From Kribbella solani (GTDB taxonomy: Bacteria > Actinomycetota > Actinomycetes > Propionibacteriales > Kribbellaceae), in the NCBI RefSeq assembly GCF_014205295.1, contig NZ_JACHNF010000001.1:186001-250000 (forward strand): a stretch of 64,000 nt of DNA. The letters are read 5' to 3'. The notes beneath the pieces were generated by a model. It saw nothing but the letters and a program-made list of their open reading frames with translations, did no database searches and had not been told where the DNA came from. Shown here piece by piece: positions 8,527-17,261 of the stretch. The position numbers and the translations under genes are program-made. Positions within the stretch are counted from its first letter, which is position 1. The number at the start of each line of letters is the position of its first letter.

Positions 8527-9284
8527 CCAACTTGCTGAGCATCCGCGGCGTACGCAAGGCGTACGGCGACAACCTGGTTCTTGACGGTTTCGACCTGGAA
8601 GTCGCGGCGGGGGAGTGCGTCGTCCTGATCGGGGCGTCCGGCTCCGGGAAGTCGACGCTGTTGCGCTGCGTGAACCTGCTCGAAACCGTCGACGACGGCG
8701 TGGTCGAGCTGGCCGGCGACGACATCACCGATCCGCGCGTCGACGCGGACAAGGTACGGTCCGGGATCGGGATCGTCTTCCAGTCGTACAACCTGTTTCC
8801 GCATCTGAGTGTGCTGGACAACATCACGCTGGCTCCGATCCGCGTACACAAGGTGCCGCGGGACACCGCACGGGCCCGCGCGCTGCAGATGCTGGAGCGG
8901 GTCGGCCTCGCGAACAAGGCGGCGGCGCGGCCGGACGAGTTGTCCGGCGGTCAGCAGCAGCGGGCCGCGATCGCCCGCGCGATGGTCAACTCACCGCAGC
9001 TGTTGCTGCTCGACGAGGTCACCTCGGCGCTCGACCCGGAGCTCGTCGGCGAGGTGCTCGATCTGCTCCGCGAGCTGAAGTCCGAGGGGATGACGATGCT
9101 CGTCTGTACCCACGAGATGGGCTTCGCCCGCGACGTCGCCGATCAGGTCTGCTTCCTGCACCGCGGCCGCCCGCTGGAAATCGGTCCGCCCGCGCAGGTC
9201 CTGGAGAACCCACGCGAGCCGCGGACCCGCGAGTTCCTGAGCCGGATCCGGACCGGCACCTTCGCGCGGCGCGACGACAGGTAG
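8523..9284 (+). CDS. Amino-acid ABC transporter ATP-binding protein
   Basis: 253 residues with all ATPase motifs: Walker A GASGSGKST, Q-loop VFQSYNLFPHLSVLDN, signature LSGGQQQR, Walker B LLLLDEVTSALD and the switch His in CTHEMGFA. It energises the importer encoded just upstream; its ATG overlaps the permease stop (ATGA at 8523-8526). It converges on the response-regulator gene, with a single base between the two stop codons. Confidence 0.95.
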   Translation: MTNLLSIRGVRKAYGDNLVLDGFDLEVAAGECVVLIGASGSGKSTLLRCVNLLETVDDGVVELAGDDITDPRVDADKVRSGIGIVFQSYNLFPHLSVLDNITLAPIRVHKVPRDTARARALQMLERVGLANKAAARPDELSGGQQQRAAIARAMVNSPQLLLLDEVTSALDPELVGEVLDLLRELKSEGMTMLVCTHEMGFARDVADQVCFLHRGRPLEIGPPAQVLENPREPRTREFLSRIRTGTFARRDDR

Positions 9285-9285
9285 G

Positions 9286-9933
9286 TCAGCGGGACGACAG
9301 GTAGGTAAGGACCGCCATCACGCGGCGGTTGTCGTCCTCGGACGGCGGCAGGTCGAGCTTGGCGAAGATGTTGTTGGTGTGCTTGCTGACCGCCTTCTCG
9401 GTGACGAACAGCGCGGCGGCGATGGCCGCGTTCGACCTGCCTTCGGCCATCAGGCCGAGCACCTCGGACTCGCGTGGCGTGAGCCGGCTGACCGGTGAGT
9501 CCTTGGTGTTGCGGGCGAGCAGCTGACCGATCACGTCCGGGTCCATCGCGGTACCACCACCGGCGACGCGGCGGACGGCGTCCAGGAACTCGGCGACGTT
9601 CGAGACCCGGTCCTTGAGCAGGTACCCGACGCCGCCACCGCCGCCGGTGAGCAACTCCCGGGCGTACAGCTGCTCGACGTACTGGGAAAGGACCAGGATC
9701 GGCAGGCCGGGGACCTGGCCGCGGGCGTCGATGGCGGCCCGCAGGCCCTCGTCGGTGAACGTCGGTGGCAGCCGGACGTCCACCACCGCGACGTCCGGCC
9801 GGTGCTCCACCAGCGCGGGCACCAGCCGGGGTCCGTTGTCGACCGCCTCGACGACCTCGAAGTCGTGCGCCTCCAGCAGGCGGATCAGGCCGTCCCGGAG
9901 GAGGGCGTGGTCTTCAGCGATGAGGACTCGCAA
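9286..9933 (-). CDS. NarL/LuxR-family response regulator (DesR-like)
   Basis: 215 residues. The receiver domain starts MRVLIAEDHALLRDG, with the acidic pair at residues 7-8 and the phospho-acceptor Asp at 52 (VVDVRLPP). The C-terminal LuxR helix-turn-helix is LTPRESEVLGLMAEGRSN through AVSKHTNNIFAKLDL. The start is a TTG at 9933-9931 with GGAG a few bases upstream; longer in-frame starts run into histidine kinase sequence. It overlaps the 3' end of the kinase gene by 49 bases, so the pair is co-transcribed, kinase first. Confidence 0.92.
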   Translation of the reverse strand: MRVLIAEDHALLRDGLIRLLEAHDFEVVEAVDNGPRLVPALVEHRPDVAVVDVRLPPTFTDEGLRAAIDARGQVPGLPILVLSQYVEQLYARELLTGGGGGVGYLLKDRVSNVAEFLDAVRRVAGGGTAMDPDVIGQLLARNTKDSPVSRLTPRESEVLGLMAEGRSNAAIAAALFVTEKAVSKHTNNIFAKLDLPPSEDDNRRVMAVLTYLSSR

Positions 9934-11183
9934 GGCAGCTCCATGATCACGGTGGTCGGCCCGGCGTTCGGGCTCACCACGGTCAACGTACCGTCGAAGG
10001 CGGCCAGCCGCCGTTCGATACCGTACAGACCGCCACCGGGCTTGATCGAGGCACCTCCCACGCCGTCGTCGCCGACGATCATGTGCAGCTTCTCGTCCTC
10101 GTGCGTGATCTGGATCCAGGCGTTCGTCGCGGCCGAGTACTTGACCGCGTTCGCGAGGCATTCGGCGACCGCGAAGTACGCCGCCGACTCGACCGGAGCG
10201 GCCGGCCGGCCGGGTACGTCGAAGGTGACGTCGACCTTGAACGGGCAGGTCAGCGCGAGCGCCTTGACCGCACCCTCGAGCCCGCGGTCGGCGAGCACCG
10301 GCGGGTGGATGCCGCGGACCAGGTCACGCAGCTCGGACAGCGCTGTGCTGGCCGACTCCCGCGCCTCGGTCAGCAGCGCCGCCGCCTGGGCCGGGTCGCG
10401 GGCCACCATCTCCTCGGCCATCCCGAGGTTCATGCTCAGGGCCGCCAGCCGGGCCTGGGCGCCGTCGTGCAGGTCCCGCTCGATCCGGCGCAGCTCGGCC
10501 GCCTGGGTGTCGACCGTCTCGGCCCGGGACTCGGCCAGCTCCTGGACCCGCATCGCCAGCTTGGCGCTCTCGGTCGGGCCGAGCAGCGAGCGGGCCATGA
10601 ACGCGTTCGCCTTCAGCAGCCGCTCGCCGGCCGCCTGCCAGATCAGGAACGCGAGGAGCGCCACCGGCATCAGCAGGAAGCTGGTGCCGAAGTTCACCGT
10701 GAACAGGCCGCCGAACGGCTCGGTGAACACGCCCTCCGGGGTGACCCCGACCAGCAGCGGGTAGACCAGGTAGAACAGCGTGGCCAGGAACAGCACCGCG
10801 CTCAGCAGGCAGAGCGTGAAGCCGAAGACCGCGTTCACCAGTAGCCAGATCAGGTCCCGCCAGGTCTGCGGGTCGGTCATGATGGTCCGGATCCGCATCA
10901 GCATGCCGGGCATCGGTGGCTGCTTGTACGGCCGCGGGATCCGCTCGCCGAGGAAGCCGGCCAGCATCGTCCGGTGGCAGTTCGCGTACCAGCGGGTGGT
11001 CGGCACGACCACGAGCAGTAGCGGGATGCCGACCCAGACCGCGATCAGCGGCACGGACACCACGCCGAGCACGAACAGCGCGATCCCGAGCTCGGCCAGG
11101 ATGGCGAGGAACAGCGCGATCCAGGGCTGCGCGAGCCGCGGGTACCGCATCGGCGGTGCCTCGGTGAGGGCGACGGTTGTCAT
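9885..11183 (-). CDS. Membrane histidine kinase, HisKA_3 type (DesK-like)
   Basis: 432 residues. Four or more membrane segments fill the first 200 residues (WIALFLAILAELGIALFVLG, LIWLLVNAVFGFTLCLLS, FLLMPVALLAFLIWQ). The HisKA_3 phosphorylation box is RRIERDLHDGAQARL, and the HATPase domain has the N-box ECLANAVKYS and G-box GDDGVGG. No extracellular sensor domain is obvious, so the membrane segments themselves are the likely sensor, as in DesK. It is divergent from a fatty acid desaturase, which fits a role in adjusting membrane fluidity. Confidence 0.92.
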   Translation of the reverse strand: MTTVALTEAPPMRYPRLAQPWIALFLAILAELGIALFVLGVVSVPLIAVWVGIPLLLVVVPTTRWYANCHRTMLAGFLGERIPRPYKQPPMPGMLMRIRTIMTDPQTWRDLIWLLVNAVFGFTLCLLSAVLFLATLFYLVYPLLVGVTPEGVFTEPFGGLFTVNFGTSFLLMPVALLAFLIWQAAGERLLKANAFMARSLLGPTESAKLAMRVQELAESRAETVDTQAAELRRIERDLHDGAQARLAALSMNLGMAEEMVARDPAQAAALLTEARESASTALSELRDLVRGIHPPVLADRGLEGAVKALALTCPFKVDVTFDVPGRPAAPVESAAYFAVAECLANAVKYSAATNAWIQITHEDEKLHMIVGDDGVGGASIKPGGGLYGIERRLAAFDGTLTVVSPNAGPTTVIMELPCESSSLKTTPSSGTA

Positions 11184-11197
11184 GCCTCCATCATGAC
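11179..11197. promoter_or_regulatory. Palindrome at the histidine kinase start
   Basis: GTCATG-N7-CATGAC is a perfect inverted repeat that overlaps the kinase start codon (11181-11183). A second perfect palindrome, GGAGTTAACTCC, is at 11220-11231. Both lie in the 189-base spacer between the kinase and the desaturase and are candidate sites for the adjacent LuxR-type regulator. Confidence 0.45.
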
Positions 11198-11372
11198 CCA
11201 GGGCCGTCCCGGGCTCAGGGGAGTTAACTCCACCGCGGCCCGGGCCTCAGCTCCCCGATCACTCCGGGTAGTAGCACTCATGTAATCGACGGTTATGGCG
11301 ACGAGGCTTGATGCCGTACGCTGGCCGCGGCTGTACGCCTAGGCCCCCCACCGAACCCGAGACGAGGACCTG

Positions 11373-12398
11373 ATGGCTCAGCCACCTGTGTTAGCTCCCC
11401 CTGCCCGCGGCAGTGATTTCTCGCCGCTGCTGCGCGAGATCAAGTCAGCCGGTTTGCTGGAGCGACGCACGGCCGCGTACGCGATGGCGATCGGGATCAA
11501 CGTCGCCCTGATGGCTCTCACCTGGGCCGGGATCGCCGCGATCGGCGCCTCCTGGTGGGTACTGCTGCTCGCGCTTCCGCTGGGTGTCCTGACCACCCGC
11601 GCGGCGTTCTTCGGGCACGACGCGGGGCACCAGCAGATCGCCAGCTCGCGCAAGCTGCACGACTGGATCGGGATGCTGCATGGCAACCTGGTACTGGGCA
11701 TGAGCTACGCCTGGTGGAACGACAAGCACAACCGGCACCACGCCAACCCGAACCACACCGACAAGGACCCGGACGTCGGCGAGGGCGTACTGGTCTGGAC
11801 CCTTGAGCAGGCGTCCGGCCGGAAGGGCCTGGAGGGCTGGCTGACCCGGAACCAGGCGCGGATCTTCTTCCCGCTGCTGACCTTGGAGGGTTTCAACCTG
11901 AAGGTGTCGAGCATCCGCTTCCTGCTGGCCCGCAAGCGTGAGCAGAAGGTCGAGCTCGGGCTGATGGCGGCGCACTTGGTGCTGTACTTCACCGCGCTGT
12001 TCCTGATCCTGTCGCCGGCCCAGGCGCTGGTGTTCGCGCTGGTCCACCACATGATCTTCGGGCTGCACCTCGGCAGCGTGTTCGCGCCGAACCACAAGGG
12101 CATGGAGATGCCGGCCGACGACGTCAACTGGGGTCACCTGGAGAAGCAGGTGCTGACGTCCCGGAACGTGAACGGCGGTCTGGTGATCGACTGGATGATG
12201 GGCGGGCTGAACTACCAGATCGAGCACCACCTGTTCCCGAGCATGCCGCGGGCCAACCTGCGGTTCGCCCAGCCGATGGTCAAGGCGTACTGCGAGAAGA
12301 TCGGAATGCCCTATCTTTCAACGGGTTTGATCGATTCGTACCGAATGGGGTTGCGCCACATGCACGAGGTCGGCGCCGAACTTCGCGCCCAGGCGTAG
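11373..12398 (+). CDS. Membrane fatty acid desaturase
   Basis: 341 residues with the three histidine boxes of front-end/acyl-lipid desaturases: HDAGHQ, HNRHHANP and QIEHHLFP. Hydrophobic spans lie between them (AIGINVALMALTWAG, LLALPLGVLTTRAAFF, LMAAHLVLYFTALFLIL). It introduces a double bond into a fatty acyl chain in the membrane using a di-iron centre and an electron donor encoded elsewhere. The start ATG at 11373 follows GAGACGAGGACC. It is divergent from the DesK/DesR-like genes and is their likely target. Confidence 0.93.
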   Translation: MAQPPVLAPPARGSDFSPLLREIKSAGLLERRTAAYAMAIGINVALMALTWAGIAAIGASWWVLLLALPLGVLTTRAAFFGHDAGHQQIASSRKLHDWIGMLHGNLVLGMSYAWWNDKHNRHHANPNHTDKDPDVGEGVLVWTLEQASGRKGLEGWLTRNQARIFFPLLTLEGFNLKVSSIRFLLARKREQKVELGLMAAHLVLYFTALFLILSPAQALVFALVHHMIFGLHLGSVFAPNHKGMEMPADDVNWGHLEKQVLTSRNVNGGLVIDWMMGGLNYQIEHHLFPSMPRANLRFAQPMVKAYCEKIGMPYLSTGLIDSYRMGLRHMHEVGAELRAQA

Positions 12399-12406
12399 CA
12401 ATTACC

Positions 12407-12435
12407 GGGTAACCCCTCGCAATCATGGGTTACCC
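12407..12435. terminator. Inverted repeat after the desaturase
   Basis: GGGTAACCC at 12407-12415 and its exact complement GGGTTACCC at 12427-12435 form a 9-bp stem with an 11-base loop, starting 9 bases after the desaturase stop. There is no T-run, so it is either a GC-type terminator or an operator for the peptidase gene downstream. Confidence 0.5.
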
Positions 12436-12511
12436 CTAGGCGACTCAGTCGCACGTCGGTTACGGTCTGGGCCTCTCGGGGCCCGCCTACCTCTCTTGTG
12501 AGGAGACCTAC

Positions 12512-13906
12512 ATGACCGAACGATCCGGTCTGAGTCGCCGGGGACTGCTCGGCGCTGCCGCCGGCGTCACCGCCGCCACCGCACTGACCGCCGCCACGCC
12601 TGCCTGGGGTGTCGACGACCTTCGGCCCGGGGCGGTGAACAAGCCGAAGCTGGACAGGTACGACCGGGAGATCGTGTCCGGCCTGTCCTCCGACCGCGCG
12701 CTGCAGCACCTCCAGGTACTGTCCGAGCGGATCGGCCCGCGGATCGGCGGTACGGCGAGCGAGAAGCGCGCCGCCGACTACATCGCCGGGCAGCTGGACA
12801 AGTTCGGGTACCGGACCCGGCTCGAACCGTTCCCGGTGGCCGACAAGTTCCTGGCCCAGATCACCGACGTCCGCGGCATGCTGCCGGACGACATCTGCTG
12901 GCAGGCCGGCGCCGCGCCCGGCGGCAAGCTGGACGTGACCGTGGAAGGGCCGGTACGGGACGCCGGCCCGGCGAGCGCCCCGGTCTGGCCGGCCGACGTA
13001 CGTGGCGCGATCGTGATCGCGGACGACACCGCGGCCGCGCGGCCGGCGTTCGTCGCGGACGCGGCCGCGCGTGGTGCGGTCGGCGTGATCCTGCTGCCGG
13101 CCGACCAGGTGTACCCGCGGCGCGCGTCGGCGTTCTCGCCGGCCGGGCTGACCGACGCGCCGATCCCGGTGATCGGCGTCGCGCAGGTGCAGAAGCGCCT
13201 GATCCGCGAGGCACTCGCCGTCGTCACCTCGCTGCCGTTGAAGATCAGTACCGCGGCGCACCGTGGCCTGATCTCGAACAACGTGATCGGCGAGCGGCGC
13301 GGCAAGTCGGGTACGAACGGCCCGATCGTGATGGTGAGCGGCCACTACGACTCGGTGATCGGCGCGCCGGGCGCGAACGACGACGGTTCCGGCACCGTGC
13401 TGACGATGGAACTGGCCCGCGTGTTCAGCCGCATCCCGACGAACGCGACGCTGCGGTTCGCGCTCTGGGGTTCGGAGGAGCAAGGCCTGATCGGCTCGCG
13501 GTATCACGTGGCGCAGCTCGCCCAGGACCAGCGCGACCGGTACCGGGCGGTGTTCCAGAACGACATGGTCGCGACCAGCTGGGACCCCGCGGTGACGTAC
13601 TGGCTGCTGTCCTTCACCGGCCTCGCCAACGCCGCGACCGACTCGGTTCGGGGCGCCGGGCAACGACTCGGGTACGACGCGCAGCTGGTCGGCCCGGTGC
13701 AGCGTGGCGCGTCCGACCACCAGTCCTTCCAGGAGGTCGGGATCGCGTCGGCGAACTTCTCCTGGCGGGGCGAGATCGCGCCGTCGTACCTGGAACCGCC
13801 GTACCACTCGCCGGAGGACACGATCGCGAAGAACGTCAGCCTGGAACGTCTCCAGGTGTCGATGGAGCTGATCGGATGCGCCGCGTACGCGGTCGCCCGG
13901 CAGTGA
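12512..13906 (+). CDS. Tat-exported M28 family aminopeptidase
   Basis: 464 residues. The N-terminus is a twin-arginine signal (LSRRGLLGAAAG), with a likely cleavage after TPAWG near residue 33. A PA domain spans about residues 120-230, inserted before the metallopeptidase domain. Zinc ligands are visible in SGHYDSV, GANDDGSG, WGSEEQGLIG and SDHQSFQ. The enzyme should release N-terminal amino acids outside the cell. The start ATG at 12512 follows GAGGAGACC. Confidence 0.93.
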   Translation: MTERSGLSRRGLLGAAAGVTAATALTAATPAWGVDDLRPGAVNKPKLDRYDREIVSGLSSDRALQHLQVLSERIGPRIGGTASEKRAADYIAGQLDKFGYRTRLEPFPVADKFLAQITDVRGMLPDDICWQAGAAPGGKLDVTVEGPVRDAGPASAPVWPADVRGAIVIADDTAAARPAFVADAAARGAVGVILLPADQVYPRRASAFSPAGLTDAPIPVIGVAQVQKRLIREALAVVTSLPLKISTAAHRGLISNNVIGERRGKSGTNGPIVMVSGHYDSVIGAPGANDDGSGTVLTMELARVFSRIPTNATLRFALWGSEEQGLIGSRYHVAQLAQDQRDRYRAVFQNDMVATSWDPAVTYWLLSFTGLANAATDSVRGAGQRLGYDAQLVGPVQRGASDHQSFQEVGIASANFSWRGEIAPSYLEPPYHSPEDTIAKNVSLERLQVSMELIGCAAYAVARQ

Positions 13907-13936
13907 GTTAACCGGTGCGGCTAGCCTTGAGGGGCT

Positions 13937-14230
13937 ATGTCGCGCCGAAAGCCTTCCAAGTGGCAGCGGCCGGTCAGTGACCGGCCGCTGCTCGGTGGTA
14001 CCCAGAACCGGGAGCGGAAGGCCGGTGGCGAGTGGATCGTCCGCCGCGTCTCCGGATCGGCGTCGGCGAAGTCGTACCGCTGTCCGGGATGTGACCAGCA
14101 GATCCTGCCCGGTACGCCGCATGTGGTGGTGTGGCCGGAGAACCCGAGTCTGCTCGGCGCGATCTCCGGCGGTCAGTCGCTGGACGAGCGCCGGCACTGG
14201 CATTCGGCTTGCTGGCAACGTAGTCACTGA
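13937..14230 (+). CDS. Small zinc-ribbon-like protein
   Basis: 97 residues, basic at the N-terminus (MSRRKPSKWQRP). It has a CPGC pair near residue 53 and a later HWHSACW that could complete a zinc site. Small proteins like this are conserved in actinobacteria and are sometimes labelled ATP/GTP-binding without evidence. The start ATG is 30 bases after the peptidase stop, and the alpha/beta hydrolase follows 23 bases later. Function unknown. Confidence 0.75.
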   Translation: MSRRKPSKWQRPVSDRPLLGGTQNRERKAGGEWIVRRVSGSASAKSYRCPGCDQQILPGTPHVVVWPENPSLLGAISGGQSLDERRHWHSACWQRSH

Positions 14231-14253
14231 CTCGGTACTTGGAAGGTGTTTGG

Positions 14254-15045
14254 ATGAAGCTCCCGGTGACTTCGTACGGCGAGTCCGGTACGCCGGTCGT
14301 GGTGATGCACGGCCTGTTCGGCTCCGGCCGGAACTGGATGACGGCCGCTCGCCGGCTCGCGGACCAGCACCGGGTGTACGCGTTCGACCTGCGTAATCAC
14401 GGCGGTTCACCACACGTACCGACGATGAGTTACCCGGAGCTCGCCGACGATGTCCGCGAGACGATCGAGTCACTCGGTACCGGGCCGGTCGCGCTGGTCG
14501 GGCATTCGATGGGCGGCAAGACAGCGATGTACACGGCGCTGCGGTACCCGGCCGTGGTCGAGCGCTTGATCGTGGTCGACGCGGCACCGGTCGCGTACCC
14601 GCCGGCGTTCGTCGAGTACGCGAAGGCGATGCGCGCTGCGGACCTGTCCTCGGTCACTCGGCGCGCCGATGTCGACGCGCAGCTGGTCGAGGCCGTGCCG
14701 ACGCCTGGTACGCGGGCGTTTCTGCTGCAGAACCTGATCATGGATGCCGACGGCGCGCGCTGGCGGCCGAACCTGCCGGTGATCGAATCGGCACTGCCAG
14801 CGATCTCCGGCTGGCCGGCCGAGGCGGCCGGGCTGACGTACGCCGGGCCGACGTTGTTCATCTACGGCGGCAAGTCGGACTACGTACGGCCGGTGCATCG
14901 TGCAACGATCGCCGAGTACTTCCCGAACGTCACGTACGCGGAGGTGCCGGAGGCCGGTCATTGGGTGCATGCGGAACGGCTTGATGACTTTCTTGCGGCG
15001 CTGAGACCCTTCCTCCCACGAAGTGGACAAGACAGCCTTCCATGA
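14254..15045 (+). CDS. Alpha/beta hydrolase (YbfF-like esterase)
   Basis: 263 residues. The oxyanion segment is VMHGLFGSGRNW, the nucleophile elbow GHSMGGK, the acid in YGGKSDYV and the catalytic His in EAGHWVHAE. The pattern FDLRNHGGSPH is typical of YbfF-type acyl-CoA or ester hydrolases. The ATG at 14254 is preferred over one 15 bases upstream because GGAAGG sits seven bases before it. The 3' end runs into a short imperfect direct repeat. Confidence 0.88.
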   Translation: MKLPVTSYGESGTPVVVMHGLFGSGRNWMTAARRLADQHRVYAFDLRNHGGSPHVPTMSYPELADDVRETIESLGTGPVALVGHSMGGKTAMYTALRYPAVVERLIVVDAAPVAYPPAFVEYAKAMRAADLSSVTRRADVDAQLVEAVPTPGTRAFLLQNLIMDADGARWRPNLPVIESALPAISGWPAEAAGLTYAGPTLFIYGGKSDYVRPVHRATIAEYFPNVTYAEVPEAGHWVHAERLDDFLAALRPFLPRSGQDSLP

Positions 15046-15096
15046 TGTGGACAACGATGTCTTCCAGGACTTGGGCCAAACCGTGACCGTAATCCA

Positions 15097-15126
15097 TTGA
15101 CCTTCTGCCGATCGCGTCGGTAAGTT
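15097..15126 (+). promoter_or_regulatory. Candidate promoter of the namZ operon
   Basis: TTGACC at 15097-15102 and TAAGTT at 15121-15126 are separated by 18 bases and lie about 50 bases before the namZ start. They resemble a housekeeping -35/-10 pair. Confidence 0.45.
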
Positions 15127-15176
15127 TTCAACCTAGTTCCTGCACGATCCTTGAACTGGGTTGGTTGGTGGTAGCA

Positions 15177-16295
15177 ATGATGGTCCGGACCGGCGCACAG
15201 CGTCTGGCCGAGGACCGGGGGCTGGTGCCCGACGGGCGCCTCGGACTGATCACGAACTTCACCGGCGTACTGCCGGATCTCACCCCGACGCCGGTGGCGT
15301 TGCGGGCGGCCGGTCTGCCGTTGACCGCGCTGTTCGGCCCCGAGCACGGTCTGCGCGGCACCGCGCAGGCGGGGGCGAGTGAAGCCGAAGGGATCGATCC
15401 CGACACCGGCCTCCCGGTGTTCGACACGTACTTGAAAGAAGGACAGCAGCTCGACGAGCTGTTCGCGGACGTGGACGTGCTGCTGTTCGACATCCAGGAC
15501 ATCGGTGCGCGGTTCTACACCTACGTCTGGACGATGTACGACTGTCAGCAGGCGGCGGCGCGGCTCGGCAAGCCGTTCGTCGTGCTGGACCGGCCGAACC
15601 CGCTCGGCGGGATGAAGGTCGAAGGGCCGCTGCTGCAGCCCGGGTTCGAGAGCTTCGTCGGCCGGGCGCCGATCCCGCTCCGGCACGGGCTGACCGTCGG
15701 CGAGCTGGCCCGGCAGTTGGGTGAGGCAACGGTCGTCACGGTCGACGGCTGGCAGCGGGAGTCGACCGGCACCGGGTTGCCGTGGGTGCCGCCGTCGCCG
15801 AACATGCCGACGCCGGACACCGCGCTGGTCTATCCCGGTACCGGGCTGTTCGAAGGCACGAACCTGAGCGAAGGACGCGGTACGACGCGGCCGTTCGAGA
15901 CGATCGGCGCGCCGTACGTGGACGACCGTTTCGTCCCGGCGCTGCAGGCCTGCGACCTGCCGGGCGTGATCTTCCGGCGGACCTGGTTCGAGCCGGTGTT
16001 CAGCAAACACGCCGGTACGCCGGTGTCCGGGGTCCAGTTGCACCTGGTCGATCGCGAGGCGTTCGAGCCGGTACGGACCGCGCTGGTGATGCTCCGGGTA
16101 CTGAACGAGCTGTATCCGGATGACTTCGGGCTGTTGCCGTCGTTGGACAAGCTGTGGGGATCGGACTCGCTGACCAAGGCACTCGAGGCCGGCGACGACC
16201 CCCTCGATCTCTTGCCTTCGGCAACCACACCGGCGGACTGGGTCCGGCCCGGCGTGTTGCTCTACGAAGGATTGCTCGATGAAGGGACCGTGTGA
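15177..16295 (+). CDS. namZ: NamZ-like exo-beta-N-acetylmuramidase (DUF1343)
   Basis: 372 residues of the DUF1343 family, whose characterised member NamZ removes terminal MurNAc from peptidoglycan chains. Family blocks visible are GRLGLITNFTGV, LFGPEHGLRGTAQAG, LLFDIQDIGARFYTY, LDRPNPLGG and PNMPTPDTALVYPG. Known NamZ is secreted, but no signal peptide or membrane segment is seen here (MMVRTGAQRLAEDRGL), which suggests a cytoplasmic enzyme acting on imported fragments. Start is ATG at 15177 or 15180; upstream GTG/TTG codons add only four residues and no signal. It is the first gene of a six-gene operon; the next start overlaps its stop. Confidence 0.9.
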   Translation: MMVRTGAQRLAEDRGLVPDGRLGLITNFTGVLPDLTPTPVALRAAGLPLTALFGPEHGLRGTAQAGASEAEGIDPDTGLPVFDTYLKEGQQLDELFADVDVLLFDIQDIGARFYTYVWTMYDCQQAAARLGKPFVVLDRPNPLGGMKVEGPLLQPGFESFVGRAPIPLRHGLTVGELARQLGEATVVTVDGWQRESTGTGLPWVPPSPNMPTPDTALVYPGTGLFEGTNLSEGRGTTRPFETIGAPYVDDRFVPALQACDLPGVIFRRTWFEPVFSKHAGTPVSGVQLHLVDREAFEPVRTALVMLRVLNELYPDDFGLLPSLDKLWGSDSLTKALEAGDDPLDLLPSATTPADWVRPGVLLYEGLLDEGTV

Positions 16296-17260
16296 TGATC
16301 CGTTCGTTCCAGGTCGGTGACGGGCCGGCGCTGGCGGCTGCCTGGACGGCAGCGGCACCGGCCGATCCGATCGGCTACCAGCGGCTCCGCGACCTGTTCC
16401 TGCTGGACCGGAACTTCGACCCGGCCGGCCTTCAGGTTGCCGTGATCAATGATCAGATCGTCGGCGCGGCGCTGGCGATCCGGCGGCTGATCGCGGTCGA
16501 CGCCGACGACCTCGAACCGGCCTCGGGCTGGATTCCGTTCTTCTTCGTGCACCCGGACCACCAGGGCCAGGGGATCGGCCGGGAGCTGCTGACCGCGGCG
16601 ACCGACTGGCTCCGCTCGCACGGGCGGACCGAGGTGTTCTTCTCCTCGTACACGCCGAACTACTTCCTCCCCGGCCTGGACGCCGCGCGCTACCCGGCCG
16701 CGGCGAAGCTGCTGGCCGGCCTCGGGTTCGCGAAGCAGTACGACGCGGTCGCGATGGACCGGAGCCTGGTCGGGTACGCCATCCCGGACGATGTCCGCAA
16801 GCGCATCGACGCCCTGATCGCGGACGGGTACACGTTTGGTACACCATCCGGTGACGAGCTGACCGAGCTGATCTCGATCGCCGGCGGCGAGTTCAACCCG
16901 GACTGGTCGCGGGCGATCCGCGAAGGTGTCGTGTCCGGTCTGCCGCTGGAACGGATCGTGGTGGCCCGCGAACCCGGTGGCCGGATTCTCGGCTGGGCGA
17001 TGCACGGCACGTACGAGAGTGTGATCGACCGGTTCGGGCCGTTCGGGGTGCTGCCGGCATCCCGCGGCACCGGGCTCGGCAAGGTGCTGCTGCACCTGAC
17101 GCTGGAACGGATGGTTGCCGCGGGGGCACATTCCGCCTGGTTCCTGTGGACCGGCGAGAAGTCGGCGGCCGGACAGCTCTATCTGAAGACGGGTTTCGAC
17201 ATCACCCGCACGTTCACCATCCTCCGGGCGCAGCTGCTCCCGGCCGACGGGAAGGAATGA
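16295..17260 (+). CDS. Tandem GNAT N-acetyltransferase
   Basis: 321 residues with two GNAT folds. The first has the acetyl-CoA loop HPDHQGQGIGRELL near residue 90; the second has LPASRGTGLGKVLL near 250. Such double proteins usually keep one active half. Within this operon a sugar-amine or wall-peptide acetylation role is plausible but not shown. ATG at 16295 overlaps the namZ stop (TGATG); a GTG three bases earlier is also possible. One base separates its stop from the next gene. Confidence 0.88.
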   Translation: MIRSFQVGDGPALAAAWTAAAPADPIGYQRLRDLFLLDRNFDPAGLQVAVINDQIVGAALAIRRLIAVDADDLEPASGWIPFFFVHPDHQGQGIGRELLTAATDWLRSHGRTEVFFSSYTPNYFLPGLDAARYPAAAKLLAGLGFAKQYDAVAMDRSLVGYAIPDDVRKRIDALIADGYTFGTPSGDELTELISIAGGEFNPDWSRAIREGVVSGLPLERIVVAREPGGRILGWAMHGTYESVIDRFGPFGVLPASRGTGLGKVLLHLTLERMVAAGAHSAWFLWTGEKSAAGQLYLKTGFDITRTFTILRAQLLPADGKE

Positions 17261-17261
17261 G

